From Cytophagales bacterium (GTDB lineage Bacteria > Bacteroidota > Bacteroidia > Cytophagales > 172606-1), in the NCBI GenBank assembly GCA_030448185.1, contig JAUJNL010000041.1:1-63142 (forward strand): DNA of 63,142 nucleotides, read 5' to 3'. Of the stretch, positions 10,014-19,547 are shown piece by piece (the first letter of the stretch is position 1; every line of letters begins with the position of its first letter). Under the pieces are notes generated by a model. That model ran no database searches, was not told the DNA's origin, and saw only the letters and a list, made by a program, of their open reading frames with translations. Both the position numbers and the translations under genes were made by a program.

Positions 10014-10055
10014 AAGATAGAGGGTGGTCTAGGAAACCGCCCTCTACTATCTTTT
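10014..10055. terminator. Hairpin terminator downstream of lptD
   Basis: Arms TAGAGGGTGGT (10018-10028) and ACCGCCCTCTA (10036-10046) pair with one mismatch. A-rich sequence lies on the left and a T-run on the right, so it can act in both directions. It lies just beyond the lptD stop codon. Confidence 0.7.
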
Positions 10056-10073
10056 TGCTAACTATTCAGTCTA

Positions 10074-12947
10074 TTAGAATGCCCCTCCCTGACTATATCC
10101 CCGGCGGCGGCTCAATTTAAGGTCTTGCAACAACGCCGCTTTTACCTTCAGGTCAAAAGAGTAGGACTGGAATCGGCCGAAGGGTGTCCAGTTGAAGGTC
10201 ATATCCCAGCAGTGCAGATCCCGGTAGATGTTGATGGTAGTAATATCGGAAATCTTTCTCGCCTGGAGGTCATAGCTGGAGGTAAAGCCTACTTTCCATT
10301 TATCGGTTACTTTCAGGTCGCCATTAAAGGTCAAAGCCTGAGCCGTATTCGGCTTATCAAAGCCCCGTTTGCTATAACTCAGGTTATAGGAAACATTGAG
10401 ACTCCAGGGAATAGTAAAATCCACGTAAGCATCTTTATTGGCTTCAATCTGCCTCAACTGATCACGCGTCTCCTCCGGCAGGTTGGGATTGGTAGAGTTC
10501 AAGGGTTGATTCTGATCCGGCTGACCCTGTTTCTGGTTCTTCTTCTTATTCGCTTCCGGATTAAAATTAGTGCTGAAACTCAAATTGGCAAAGGTAATTT
10601 GTCCAAAATTTCGTCGGGAATACCGTATTATATTGTCGTTCTCGGTACGCTGCGGACGACGGGCCCAGGCATAAATACTTACCTGACGCTGCAATACCCC
10701 CCCTACAGCACCCGGACTTGTATATTCAACGGTAGTATAGGGGTCAACGGTAGAGGTAAAGCTAATATCTACTTTCTGAAACAACCGGGTACGCACATTA
10801 AAATTGATGGGTTGCAGCTTAAATGAGTCGGCTACCAGATTATAACTGGTTGAGAACCCAAACTGGTCCAGCAGGGAAATTTTTTCGAACCTTTCCTTCC
10901 CTTTTTCTCCGCTTTTGGTGGTAGTATCATCCTTGGCTTTCAGTTTAGCTTCCAGCGTGTTATTTAAGCTAAAGGTAATACTTCCCGATTGTCCCCGGCT
11001 TGCTGCATTCTGAAAACGGGAGAAGTATTCTCTGGGGTAATTGGCGGGATTATACACATAGGCCGGAGCTAAATAGATGCTTTGATAGAACCCATATCGA
11101 TCACGCGAAAAATCGGGCGTAAAACTGAAACCGACATTAGGCACCATCCGATGCCGCATCGCTACCCAGCGTCCCCGGTTTATAAAGAACGTGCCATAGA
11201 TATTGGTAGTTAATCCAGCTCCTGCATTGTAAGAATAATTTCTGGATAGCCCTCTTAACGTATCAATATTGATTGTTTGATCAGCTGGATTGTAGGTAAA
11301 ATTATATTTTTGCGGATACCAGTTTTCATTGTAGCTGAAGCTGTAGTTCAAGCTGAAATACTTAAACAGCTTCATAGACATGGAAATAGGGATACTATGC
11401 CTCGCCGAAATATCGGCCCGGCGCCAAAGTTCACCCGCATTAGCAAAATTGAATCCTATCGTATCTCCCGCCACCGTGGAAGCATTGGCAACCCTTAGGC
11501 CCTGCAAGGTACTGTTGCTAGCAATTTTTGGCGTATTTGTAAGCCGGTTGCTGGCATTGAAGTTATACGCTAAACTGAGGGTTTCCCAGAAATACTTGCC
11601 CGTACTGCGCTTTCCCTTAAACGGATACAACCGGTTCACGGAAAGGTTCATATCGGGCAGGGTCAGGTTCATAATGCCGGTAGTGGTGTTCATATCGTGC
11701 CGGGCATTGATGCTATAATTGATGGGCAGCCCCCGGACCACATTGGAATAGGAAATGTTAGAATTAAATGCTGGTGAAATACGCCGGTAGAGGTCACTGT
11801 TAGTTGTGTTACCATACGTGCTGCTTCCTACGGGGGCGCCGTACCCGATTGCATTACGGGCGTTAAACTTAGAAGTACCCGCATTGACGCTGGCCGAAAA
11901 GCGGCCCGTTCCCTTGCTGAAGGGTACGTGTGACCAGGCAATCCAGAAGTCCTCGGCAATGGTCTCTGAACTACCCTCATCTCCTGACTTGCGCCGGTTA
12001 AAACGGATATCAAAATTGCCATTGTAGGCATACCGCTTCACATACTGAGACCGCATATTTAAGCCCCAGCTTCCACGGGAGTAGATTTCCCCCAAAAAGC
12101 TCAGACTGATGTTATCACTCACGGCCCAGTAATAGCCGCCATTCCGCAGGAAGAAGCCCCGGTTACGCGGCTCCTCGCCGTATTGCGGAAAGATAATTCC
12201 TGACTTACGGGTATTGGAATAGGGAAACATGCCAAAAGCAAAACCTAAAGGCGTAGGAATATCAGCAATGACCAGGTTAAACGGGCCACTTACAATTTGC
12301 TTATCCTTGACTACCTTAATCTTGGGAGCCGAAATAAAAAAGTGCGGATGGGGAAGATTACAGGTAGTATACTTGGCGTGGCCTACATACAGGTTATCTT
12401 CCGGGTCTTTAAATACCCGCGTACCGTGTACATATCCTTCACCCTGCTGCGTAACTACCCCCGAAATACTCGCTTTCCGGGTTTTGATGTTATACCGCAT
12501 ACTTTCGGTAGTGTACGTCTGACCGGCATCTTTAAAGACGGGTTGACCAGTAGGTTTACCCGTTGAATCCGGTACGCCGCGGGCATCTACGATGCTGGTA
12601 GCCCAGTTAATTTCGATAAAAGCGGCGGATAAACTAACATCGCCGTAATCAATCTGAGCCTCGCCATACAAACGGGCAATTTTACCGTCCACGTCCAATA
12701 CCACTGAATCACGGGCATTGTACTTTACCGTAGTTTCTATATCTCTCTTGCGTTTTACCGTATCCGTCTGAGCCCCTTGCGTGGTATCCCGAGTGGTGGG
12801 ACTGAGCGTAGAGTCAAGCGGACTTAATCGCAGGCTGTCCAGGCGTGTTTGTGCAGTTGCCGTTTCCGCTCCAAATCTTGCACTTAAAATAACTCCCGTG
12901 AGTAAGCAGAAGAGAAGACGCAGTTTTAGTTTTATCAAAAATTGCAC
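10074..12947 (-). CDS. lptD: LptD-like LPS assembly outer membrane protein
   Basis: A large outer membrane beta-barrel protein with an N-terminal OstA-like beta-jellyroll region. The segments ARLYGEAQIDYGDVSLSAA and KASISGVVTQQGEGYVHG are typical of the Bacteroidota LptD homologue. By homology it inserts lipopolysaccharide or lipooligosaccharide into the outer leaflet. I chose the GTG at 12945-12947, which gives a 957-residue precursor beginning with a signal peptide (basic residues, then LRLLFCLLTGVILSA, cleavage near ATA-Q). The frame stays open upstream to 13055 (993 residues), but that would overlap the divergent amidase and hide the signal peptide. The barrel region is long, rich in aromatic residues, and free of frameshifts. 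It is transcribed divergently from the amidase. Confidence 0.88.
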   Translation of the reverse strand: MQFLIKLKLRLLFCLLTGVILSARFGAETATAQTRLDSLRLSPLDSTLSPTTRDTTQGAQTDTVKRKRDIETTVKYNARDSVVLDVDGKIARLYGEAQIDYGDVSLSAAFIEINWATSIVDARGVPDSTGKPTGQPVFKDAGQTYTTESMRYNIKTRKASISGVVTQQGEGYVHGTRVFKDPEDNLYVGHAKYTTCNLPHPHFFISAPKIKVVKDKQIVSGPFNLVIADIPTPLGFAFGMFPYSNTRKSGIIFPQYGEEPRNRGFFLRNGGYYWAVSDNISLSFLGEIYSRGSWGLNMRSQYVKRYAYNGNFDIRFNRRKSGDEGSSETIAEDFWIAWSHVPFSKGTGRFSASVNAGTSKFNARNAIGYGAPVGSSTYGNTTNSDLYRRISPAFNSNISYSNVVRGLPINYSINARHDMNTTTGIMNLTLPDMNLSVNRLYPFKGKRSTGKYFWETLSLAYNFNASNRLTNTPKIASNSTLQGLRVANASTVAGDTIGFNFANAGELWRRADISARHSIPISMSMKLFKYFSLNYSFSYNENWYPQKYNFTYNPADQTINIDTLRGLSRNYSYNAGAGLTTNIYGTFFINRGRWVAMRHRMVPNVGFSFTPDFSRDRYGFYQSIYLAPAYVYNPANYPREYFSRFQNAASRGQSGSITFSLNNTLEAKLKAKDDTTTKSGEKGKERFEKISLLDQFGFSTSYNLVADSFKLQPINFNVRTRLFQKVDISFTSTVDPYTTVEYTSPGAVGGVLQRQVSIYAWARRPQRTENDNIIRYSRRNFGQITFANLSFSTNFNPEANKKKNQKQGQPDQNQPLNSTNPNLPEETRDQLRQIEANKDAYVDFTIPWSLNVSYNLSYSKRGFDKPNTAQALTFNGDLKVTDKWKVGFTSSYDLQARKISDITTINIYRDLHCWDMTFNWTPFGRFQSYSFDLKVKAALLQDLKLSRRRGYSQGGAF

Positions 12948-12993
12948 ATTTTTACGCAAATTTAGGGTAAACCTAGTAATCCGGCGAAGTAAT

Positions 12994-13785
12994 GTGGAAA
13001 ATAAAATTGTAAGAGTAAGCATCCTTTCGCTATTCATTGTTCTGTGTTCGTTCACCCGTTTGGAAAAGCCCAGCTTCTACCGGGTCCGAGCCATTGTCAT
13101 TGATGCCGGTCATGGTGGAAAAGACCCCGGCACTCATGGTAAAATTGCCCGTGAAAAAGACATTACCTTAAAAGTGGCGTTGGAACTGGGCCGTACTATT
13201 AAGGAGAACTATCCGAATGTGAAAGTGTATTATACACGGATGACGGATAAGTTTGTGGAACTCTACGACCGAGCTGATTTAGCTAACAGAAATCATGCCG
13301 ACTTGTTCATCTCCATTCATTGTAATGCAAATCCATCGGGTAACATTTCCGGTACGGAGACGTACACCATGGGACTGCATACTTCGCAAGGTAACCTGGA
13401 AGTGGCTAAACGTGAAAACTCGGTAATTTTGCTGGAAGAAGACCACGAGGAAAACTACGGCGGCTTTGACCCTGATTCCCCGATGGCCCATATTCTGATG
13501 GCCAACTACCAAAATGCGTACCTGACCAACAGCCTGCGTTTTGCGGCTAAAGTAGAGGGACAATTCAAGGAACGGGTGGGACGTAAAAGCCGGGGCGTGA
13601 AGCAAGCCGGTTTTGTGGTATTATGGAAATCAGCGATGCCCAGCGCCCTGGTGGAAATTGGGTTTCTCTCTAACAAAGAAGAGGAAAAGTATCTGAACAG
13701 CAAATCAGGCCAGTCTTTCATTGCGTCGGGTATTTACCGGGCTTTTCGGGAGTATAAGGAAGAGATGGAGTCTTTGAACGACTGA
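12994..13785 (+). CDS. N-acetylmuramoyl-L-alanine amidase
   Basis: Zinc-dependent Amidase_3 enzyme that cleaves the bond between MurNAc and L-alanine in peptidoglycan. The zinc and catalytic residues are visible: His in IVIDAGHGGKDPG, Glu in AREKDITLK, His in DLFISIHCNA, and the catalytic Glu in ALVEIGFLSN. I place the start at GTG 12994, giving 263 residues with an N-terminal hydrophobic stretch (RVSILSLFIVLCSF) that acts as signal peptide or anchor. The open frame extends upstream to 12781, but that part is antisense to lptD and lacks family sequence. Only about 46 bases separate the two divergent starts, so both promoters must overlap or lie inside the opposite gene. Confidence 0.92.
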   Translation: MENKIVRVSILSLFIVLCSFTRLEKPSFYRVRAIVIDAGHGGKDPGTHGKIAREKDITLKVALELGRTIKENYPNVKVYYTRMTDKFVELYDRADLANRNHADLFISIHCNANPSGNISGTETYTMGLHTSQGNLEVAKRENSVILLEEDHEENYGGFDPDSPMAHILMANYQNAYLTNSLRFAAKVEGQFKERVGRKSRGVKQAGFVVLWKSAMPSALVEIGFLSNKEEEKYLNSKSGQSFIASGIYRAFREYKEEMESLND

Positions 13786-13968
13786 CTTTTTGTAAATGCT
13801 ACATGTTGAATTTTAACTTCTCAATGAAGATCGAATAGTAACGGGACAAAGCATTCTACTCTTGTCCATTTAACATTTATCACTTAAAATTTAGCACTCC
13901 CCAAGAGGAGGGGATTGATTTTTGCGGGGGTACCCACAACCTGATTAGTAAACTTTAACTACAATTGC

Positions 13969-14970
13969 GTGAAAATATCGAGAGAAGCCAAGGTAGGCAT
14001 ACTAGCCCTGATCTCTGGCATAATTCTGTATCTGGGTTTTAATTTCCTTAAAGGAAGTGACTTTTTCTCACCCAATAATAATTACTACGTTGTATACAAC
14101 AACATTGGCGGGTTAACGGAGTCGAATACGGTAACGCTGAATGGCTTGAGCGTAGGAAGAGTCAAGGACATTCAGCTGCTGCAGCAAAATGGCAATAAAC
14201 TGCTGGTTACGCTGGATATTCAGAAAGACATAATACTGACCGATTCTACGGCTGCTGTCCTGAGTAGTAGCAGTGTACTGGGCGGAAAAGTAATTACCCT
14301 TAAGGTAGGCCCAGGAGCTAAATTGCTGGAAGACGGAGATACCCTGATGCCATCCGTTGAACAGAGCATCAGTGAGTTGGTTGGGCAGAAGGTAACACCG
14401 ATTGCCGAAAATGTGGATACTGCCCTGGTAAACCTCAATATTTTAATCAAGAAATTTCAATCTATGAGCGGCACGATTGATGCCACTCTGGTTAATTTAA
14501 AAACTACTTCTTCTACCCTTAATGCTACCCTGGAACAAAATCAGCGTGCCATTCGGGGAGTGGTCAGCAATCTGAATACGCTTTCAGCCTCCCTGAACGA
14601 TCCAACGACTGGTGTAAAGCCACTAATGGGCAAGTTCAACACTTTTGCCGACAGCCTGGGCCAGCTGCAGCTAGCCGAAACAGTAGATAAAACCAACAAA
14701 TCTCTGGCTAATCTGAATCAGATACTGACCAAGGTTAACGAAGGACAGGGTTCTCTTGGAAAGTTAACCAAGAACGATTCACTCTACAACAATCTCAATC
14801 AGTTCGCCGCTGATCTGGACGCATTGGTAGTCGATTTAAAAGCAAATCCGAAACGGTACGTATCCATCTCTGTGTTTGGGCGCAAGGATAAAAAAGAAGA
14901 AAAAAAGAATACGGACAAAAAGGCTGCAAATCGTCCTCAGGCTATTGGCAACAAAGAACCGGTACAATAA
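13969..14970 (+). CDS. MlaD-family (MCE domain) lipid-transport protein
   Basis: This 333-residue protein has an N-terminal membrane anchor (VGILALISGIILYLGFNFL), then one MCE domain at about residues 38-115 (YNNIGGLTESNTVTLNGLSV). A long helical region rich in Asn, Leu and Thr follows, and a Lys-rich tail. MCE proteins form hexameric rings that shuttle phospholipids between the membranes. Family members usually work with an MlaE permease and an MlaF ATPase, which are not adjacent here. The start is GTG, as the anchor follows directly. The amidase lies 183 bases upstream in the same direction, a common Bacteroidota pairing. Confidence 0.9.
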   Translation: MKISREAKVGILALISGIILYLGFNFLKGSDFFSPNNNYYVVYNNIGGLTESNTVTLNGLSVGRVKDIQLLQQNGNKLLVTLDIQKDIILTDSTAAVLSSSSVLGGKVITLKVGPGAKLLEDGDTLMPSVEQSISELVGQKVTPIAENVDTALVNLNILIKKFQSMSGTIDATLVNLKTTSSTLNATLEQNQRAIRGVVSNLNTLSASLNDPTTGVKPLMGKFNTFADSLGQLQLAETVDKTNKSLANLNQILTKVNEGQGSLGKLTKNDSLYNNLNQFAADLDALVVDLKANPKRYVSISVFGRKDKKEEKKNTDKKAANRPQAIGNKEPVQ

Positions 14971-15031
14971 AGAGGGCCCCTACTGCAAAAATAGAACAGC
15001 CCGCAAAGAGGCAACTATCAATGTTATACAG

Positions 15032-15058
15032 ACCCACCAGTAATAGGTGGGTTTTGTT
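15032..15058 (+). terminator. Terminator downstream of the MlaD gene
   Basis: Perfect 7-base stem ACCCACC (15032-15038) with GGTGGGT (15046-15052), followed by a T-rich tail. It ends just before the stop codon of the convergent UbiA-family gene. Confidence 0.75.
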
Positions 15059-15059
15059 T

Positions 15060-16095
15060 TTAGGTTACGGCAAACCGTTTTGCCAGTACCCGTGAAACAG
15101 GAAGCAGGGCCAACACTATTAGGCCATATACCCATCCGGCAAAGGCAGTAGCAATGGCAGCATCCATGACAATCAATGAAATCACCCCGGCCTTTACCGC
15201 CATCCCGATATTACGTCCTGCCGGTTCTTTAATTGCCCTGAATAATGGGGGAAAGATTAAGTAACCAAATAGCCCCAGAAAAGGCAGCGCCTGCCAGAAG
15301 GCCCCTTCAAGGTGAATCACAGCCAGTCCAGCAATGGTTAGTATCACCTAACTAACACAGGCCAAACGCCAGATTCAAGGTTTTGCGGTTTCCCCCGTGC
15401 CTCACCCTACTGATAGCGGTAATCGCTGCAATGTATACAATAGGAATCAGGGCCAGGTACCAATATTTTCGAGGTTATTATATTCCAAAGGGAAGGAAGC
15501 CTCTGAAGCAGAAAGTGGAGGATAAGCAGTCCACCTTCCAATTGCGTCTGCTCCACTCACTCCTAACATCAAATTCAACCCACGGCAAAGTCCCATATTC
15601 AGTGGTCCTATGGCCGTATGCTTACCCCACTTGTCATATTAGGGCACAAAAAGCAATGCTAACGGCTATTATTCTACTGACAAATGATACCAGGAAGCAG
15701 CAATTACTCCTATTAATAACAGGACAATTCCTAAGATTGTAGCCCTCTGCAAACTAGCTCTTCCGCTGGGAATCGGTCGTTCGAGACGTTCTACTGCATC
15801 TAATTTTGCATCGAAGACATCGTTAAATACTACGCCTCCCCATATAAGCCAATAGTTGATAAAAGTAACAGCAGCAGTATAGGAAAATACAAACTCTGTC
15901 AGCTGCATCCATATTCCTGCATATACATTAGGAAGTTCCTTTATTACACCATAATAATATTCGAAATGAATGGAGACTAAGTGCAAACCCCGCCAGAATA
16001 TCGGCCATAGCCGTAACAATATTGGCCGGACGCATCAGTTGCAGATAAGCTTTCAGACTTGAATGGTTCGCAGAAGTATGAGTAGAATCAGACAT
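15060..16095 (-). CDS. UbiA-family prenyltransferase, EboC-like (frameshifted)
   Basis: Membrane prenyltransferase with the UbiA fold. From ATG 16095 the protein begins MSDSTHTSANHS and continues to a LMRPANIVTAMADILAG segment. In the next frame comes the Asp-rich site NDVFDAKLDAVERLERPIPSGR, which binds the prenyl diphosphate through magnesium. The C-terminal membrane part is read in 15060-15347. At least three frameshifts occur (near 15.98, in 15.35-15.67 and near 15.35 kb). The 'LRPANIVTA.ADILAG' opening resembles EboC-type proteins of the ebo cluster, but no other ebo gene lies nearby, so the substrate is open. The total of about 345 codons is somewhat long for the family. Confidence 0.75.
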
Positions 16096-16190
16096 ATGGA
16101 TATTTCAAACAGCTCGATATTACCAAGCCCTTTCTACAATAACAACCCATCATGCTCCAAGTATCTAAGCTGTCTTCCATTAGCCTCTTT

Positions 16191-16217
16191 TTTTCTGTCA
16201 TTCCCTCCGGGAATGAC
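16191..16217. repeat. Compact REP-like palindrome
   Basis: Perfect 9-base stem GTCATTCCC (16197-16205) with GGGAATGAC (16209-16217) and a 3-base loop, preceded by a T-run. The same core forms the long arms flanking the IS5 insertion at 6713 and 8771. It lies between the UbiA-family gene and the nucleotidase, and the rest of this gap (16096-16293) shows nothing else. Confidence 0.6.
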
Positions 16218-16293
16218 GATAATCTTGTATAAGTACTGGAATTCGGCGCTTAAACTCTTTTTTTACAAGATCGGAAATCGAACATCGCCAATA

Positions 16294-16989
16294 CTACAAC
16301 ATCTTCATCAATTCACTCAGGCATTGGATTTCATAAGTTGGGGTTTCGTTATGGCTCAACCGTTCATAGTTGTAAAACACATGATCAATACCCGCATTAC
16401 GTGCCCCCGCGATATCGGCTTCGAGACTGTCACCGATCATCAGGCAATGTTCCGGCAGGGCTCTAGCCAACTGCCGGGCGTAGTCAAAAATAAGACGGTT
16501 GGGTTTATGGCAGCCTGCTTTTTGGGAAGTGACAATGTGCCTAAAATATCCGGTAATGCCCGAACTTGCCATTTTGATGGATTGCACTTCATCAAAGCCA
16601 TTGGTAATAATATGCAGAATGTATTTCTCCTTTAGATAGTCTAATACTTCGCGGGCATACGGCAGCAGATACGACTTACTGGAACAACGCAACAGATACT
16701 GCTCGGTGAGTTTTGCAGTAATGTCAGTTTGCACAACCCCTAATTGGTTTAGTACCAATATAAACCGGCTTTCGCGGAGTTGCTGCTGGGTGATCTGTCC
16801 GGCTCCGTACTGATGCCATAACTGTCGGTTAACGTTCCGGAATGTCACTACAAAATCCGCTACGCATTCCATTCCCAAGGTGTGCAGTTGATGTTCTTGA
16901 AACAATTCTTCCAGTGTTTCGCCGGAACAACGTTCAAAATCCCAGAGTGTATGATCCAGATCAAAAAAAAGATGCCGGTAGGAAGGCAT
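16294..16989 (-). CDS. HAD-superfamily YjjG-type nucleotidase
   Basis: This 231-residue HAD hydrolase resembles YjjG, a non-canonical pyrimidine nucleotidase that removes phosphate from damaged or unusual nucleoside monophosphates. HAD motif I is LFFDLDHTLWDF with the nucleophile Asp. Motif II is the Thr in LHIITNGF, motif III the Lys in KAGCHKPN, and motif IV is MIGDSLEADIAGARNAG. The start at 16989 (MPSYRHLFFDLDHT) fits the family. The open frame extends 34 codons further but adds no family sequence. All motifs are in one frame. Confidence 0.88.
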   Translation of the reverse strand: MPSYRHLFFDLDHTLWDFERCSGETLEELFQEHQLHTLGMECVADFVVTFRNVNRQLWHQYGAGQITQQQLRESRFILVLNQLGVVQTDITAKLTEQYLLRCSSKSYLLPYAREVLDYLKEKYILHIITNGFDEVQSIKMASSGITGYFRHIVTSQKAGCHKPNRLIFDYARQLARALPEHCLMIGDSLEADIAGARNAGIDHVFYNYERLSHNETPTYEIQCLSELMKML

Positions 16990-17178
16990 AGAGTAGTGGT
17001 CAGGGTATAAGTAAATGAGTGCGCCGCTTGCTGGTAAACAGACTTCCTTGCTAACAAGCAGTAATAGGATTTGGTTTTGGTAAGTTGACAAATAGGAGTT
17101 ACTCCATCATTAGGTAGAGGTTATTTTATTTCAAAATGTTAGGTCCTTCATCAAAATCAACCACTCGAAACCGTAAAA

Positions 17179-17556
17179 CTACCGCCGTTTGTGATGCAGT
17201 TTATAGATGGCCAGTTCCCGGTTAGAGTACAGTATCCGGTACGTTTCCAGGTCGTTGAGCAATACCGGATCCCGGTTTAGATAACTAAATAGTTGTCCGA
17301 TAACGTCTGATACTTCGTCTTTAATATAGTAATATACCCATTGGTCTATTTTACGGATGCTGACCAATCCTGAAGTTTTCAGATAGGTTAAATGTCTTGA
17401 GGTCTTAGCTTGGGTGAAATCAAGTATTTGCTCTTATTCCGCGCTGCACATTTCGCTGTTTTTATGGATCAAAAACAAGATTCTGATCCTTGACTCATCA
17501 CTATAGGCCCTGAATAGCTGCTCGGCAAAGGGTAGATTGAAATGCTTCAGTTTCAT
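17179..17556 (-). pseudogene. ArsR-family transcriptional regulator with an internal stop
   Basis: Winged-helix DNA-binding protein of the ArsR type, 125 codons from ATG 17556. The helix-turn-helix core can be read as LDFTQAKTSRHLTYLKTSGL, followed by the wing SIRKIDQWVYYYI. Codon 41 is TAA (17434-17436) within the same frame, between MCSAE and EQILDF, where family members usually have Leu. A TTA-to-TAA change would explain it. This is a point change rather than an indel, unlike most disruptions in the window. The start codon is 58 bases from that of the divergent GH13 gene, so the shared gap is the natural place for an operator. Confidence 0.75.
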
Positions 17557-17614
17557 ACGGCAAAAGTACCCTATTCAAAAATTTCCTACTATTGTACTTA
17601 TTCCAACTGCTGGT

Positions 17615-19469
17615 ATGCCTAAACAATTTTGTGCTTTTTTGCTCAATGCACTGTTCCTGCTGGCTGCCTGCGGAACGGGAGATAAAACCCAAATGACAAT
17701 GCTTGACCCCAACGACGAAAATCTACTGAAAGAAAACGTAACTGACCATAAACTTACCATTTACCAGATCTTTACCCGGCTTTTCGGCAATACGAAGTCC
17801 AGGAATGTACCATACGGTACGCTGGAGGAAAACGGGGTGGGCAAGTTTAATGATATTAATGAACGGGCATTAGTGGAGATCCGGAAAGCAGGCTTTACGC
17901 ATGTCTGGTACACTGGGGTGATTGAACATGCCACCATGACCGACTACACTAAATATGGCATTCCCCTGGATGACGCGGATGTAGTAAAAGGCCGGGCCGG
18001 CTCACCCTATGCCATCAAAGACTATTACGACGTGAATCCGGATCTGGCAGTAAACGTGCCCGACCGGATGAAAGAGTTTGAAAGTCTGGTGCAACGTACC
18101 CATGCACAGGGATTGAAAGTAATCATTGATTTTGTACCCAATCACGTAGCCCGTCGGTATCACTCCGATGCCAGGCCGGCTGGGGTGAAAGATCTGGGCG
18201 AAGGAGATGATGCGGCTAAGAGTTTTCATCCCAATAACAATTTTTACTACCTGCCCGGACAATCATTTGTAGTACCCCGGGAGTATCAGCCCCTGGGTAA
18301 CCTCCCGCACCCAACCAAAGACGGGAAATTCAACGAAAATCCGGCTAAAGTCACGGGTAATGATCAGTTCACTCATGCTCCGGGTGTTAATGAGTGGTTT
18401 GAGACGGTTAAGCTGAATTACGGCATTGACATTCAAAATGGCCGGAAAAGCCACTTTACTCCCACACCGGATACCTGGGTAAAAATGCGGGACATTCTCC
18501 TGTTCTGGACGGGCAAAGGCGTTGATGGATTCCGCTGCGACATGGCCGAAATGGTGCCCGTGGAGTTCTGGAACTGGACCATTCCCCAGATTCAACAGGC
18601 GAATAAGGATATTATTTTCATTGCTGAAATTTACAACCCGGCTGCTTACCGCCAATATATAGAGCAGGGCAAATTTGATTACCTCTACGATAAAGTTGGC
18701 TTGTACGACACGGTACGCGCCGTGATGGAAGGCCGCGGTGAGGCTAATCATATCTCTGGCAACTGGAAAGGTACCCAGGGCATCAACAACCATTTGCTGC
18801 GCTTCCTGGAAAATCACGATGAACAGCGTATCGCTTCCCGGTTCTTTGCGGGAAGTGCAAAAAAAGGGATTCCGGGAATGACTGTAACGGCAACCCTTAA
18901 CTCAGGGCCAGTGATGGTGTATTTTGGACAGGAAACCGGCGAACCAGCCTTAGGCAAGGAAGGATTCAGCGGGGATGATGGCCGCACTACCATTTTTGAC
19001 TATTGGGGTGTGCCTAACCATCAGCTCTGGATGAACGATAGGGAGTTTGACGCCTTAGGATTGGAAGGAGACAACCGGCAAATACGGGAATTTTACGTAA
19101 AGCTGCTGAACGTTTGCCGCGAAAGTGAGGCGATTCGAAAAGGAGGTCTGTACGATTTGCAGCAGTTTAATACGCAGAACGGCACGGCAGGCTACGATGG
19201 CCGGTTTATTTACAGCTACTTACGGTTCACGGATAAAAACCGGGTACTGGTAGTGAGTAAACTTAATGCCGCGCATGGTCATGGGTAACATCCGGATTCC
19301 AATGGCTGCTTTTGCTGCTATGAAACTACCTATGGAGCAAAACTACCAGATTAAGGATTTGCTCTCCCTGAAGGAGATAAAGTTCAGCCCAATGCAAGTA
19401 TCAGACCCTAAAAATGCCGTATCGGGTATACCGGTATCATTGCCGCCCTTAAGCGCATTTATTTTTTGA
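17615..19469 (+). CDS. GH13 alpha-amylase-family lipoprotein (frameshifted near 3' end)
   Basis: Alpha-glucan hydrolase on a lipoprotein anchor. The start at ATG 17615 gives MPKQFCAF, a hydrophobic stretch and a lipobox LLAAC, so the mature protein is probably held at the outer membrane or the periplasmic face. The GH13 catalytic motifs are all present: VIIDFVPNHV (region I), DGFRCDMAEM (nucleophile Asp), FIAEIYNP (acid/base Glu) and RFLENHDEQR (third Asp). The frame breaks near 19.27-19.29 kb, and the last about 65 residues (beta-sandwich domain) continue in the next frame to 19469. It is divergent from a broken ArsR-type regulator. The substrate is probably starch or maltodextrin, by family. 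Confidence 0.88.
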
Positions 19470-19547
19470 AATTCAGCAGATTTGCTAAACACCGCTTCCT
19501 TCCTGCCTCTATGAATTTGCCAATTTTTTTGGGACTGTTCCCTTAGC

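Noticed and set aside
10125..10826. 233-residue plus-strand ORF antisense to lptD
   Set aside because: It is a shadow frame of the beta-barrel coding region, with no domain and no upstream signals.
12781..12993. Longer N-terminus for the amidase
   Set aside because: This part is antisense to the lptD signal region, is Arg/Ser-rich and lacks family sequence. The GTG at 12994 gives a proper signal sequence.
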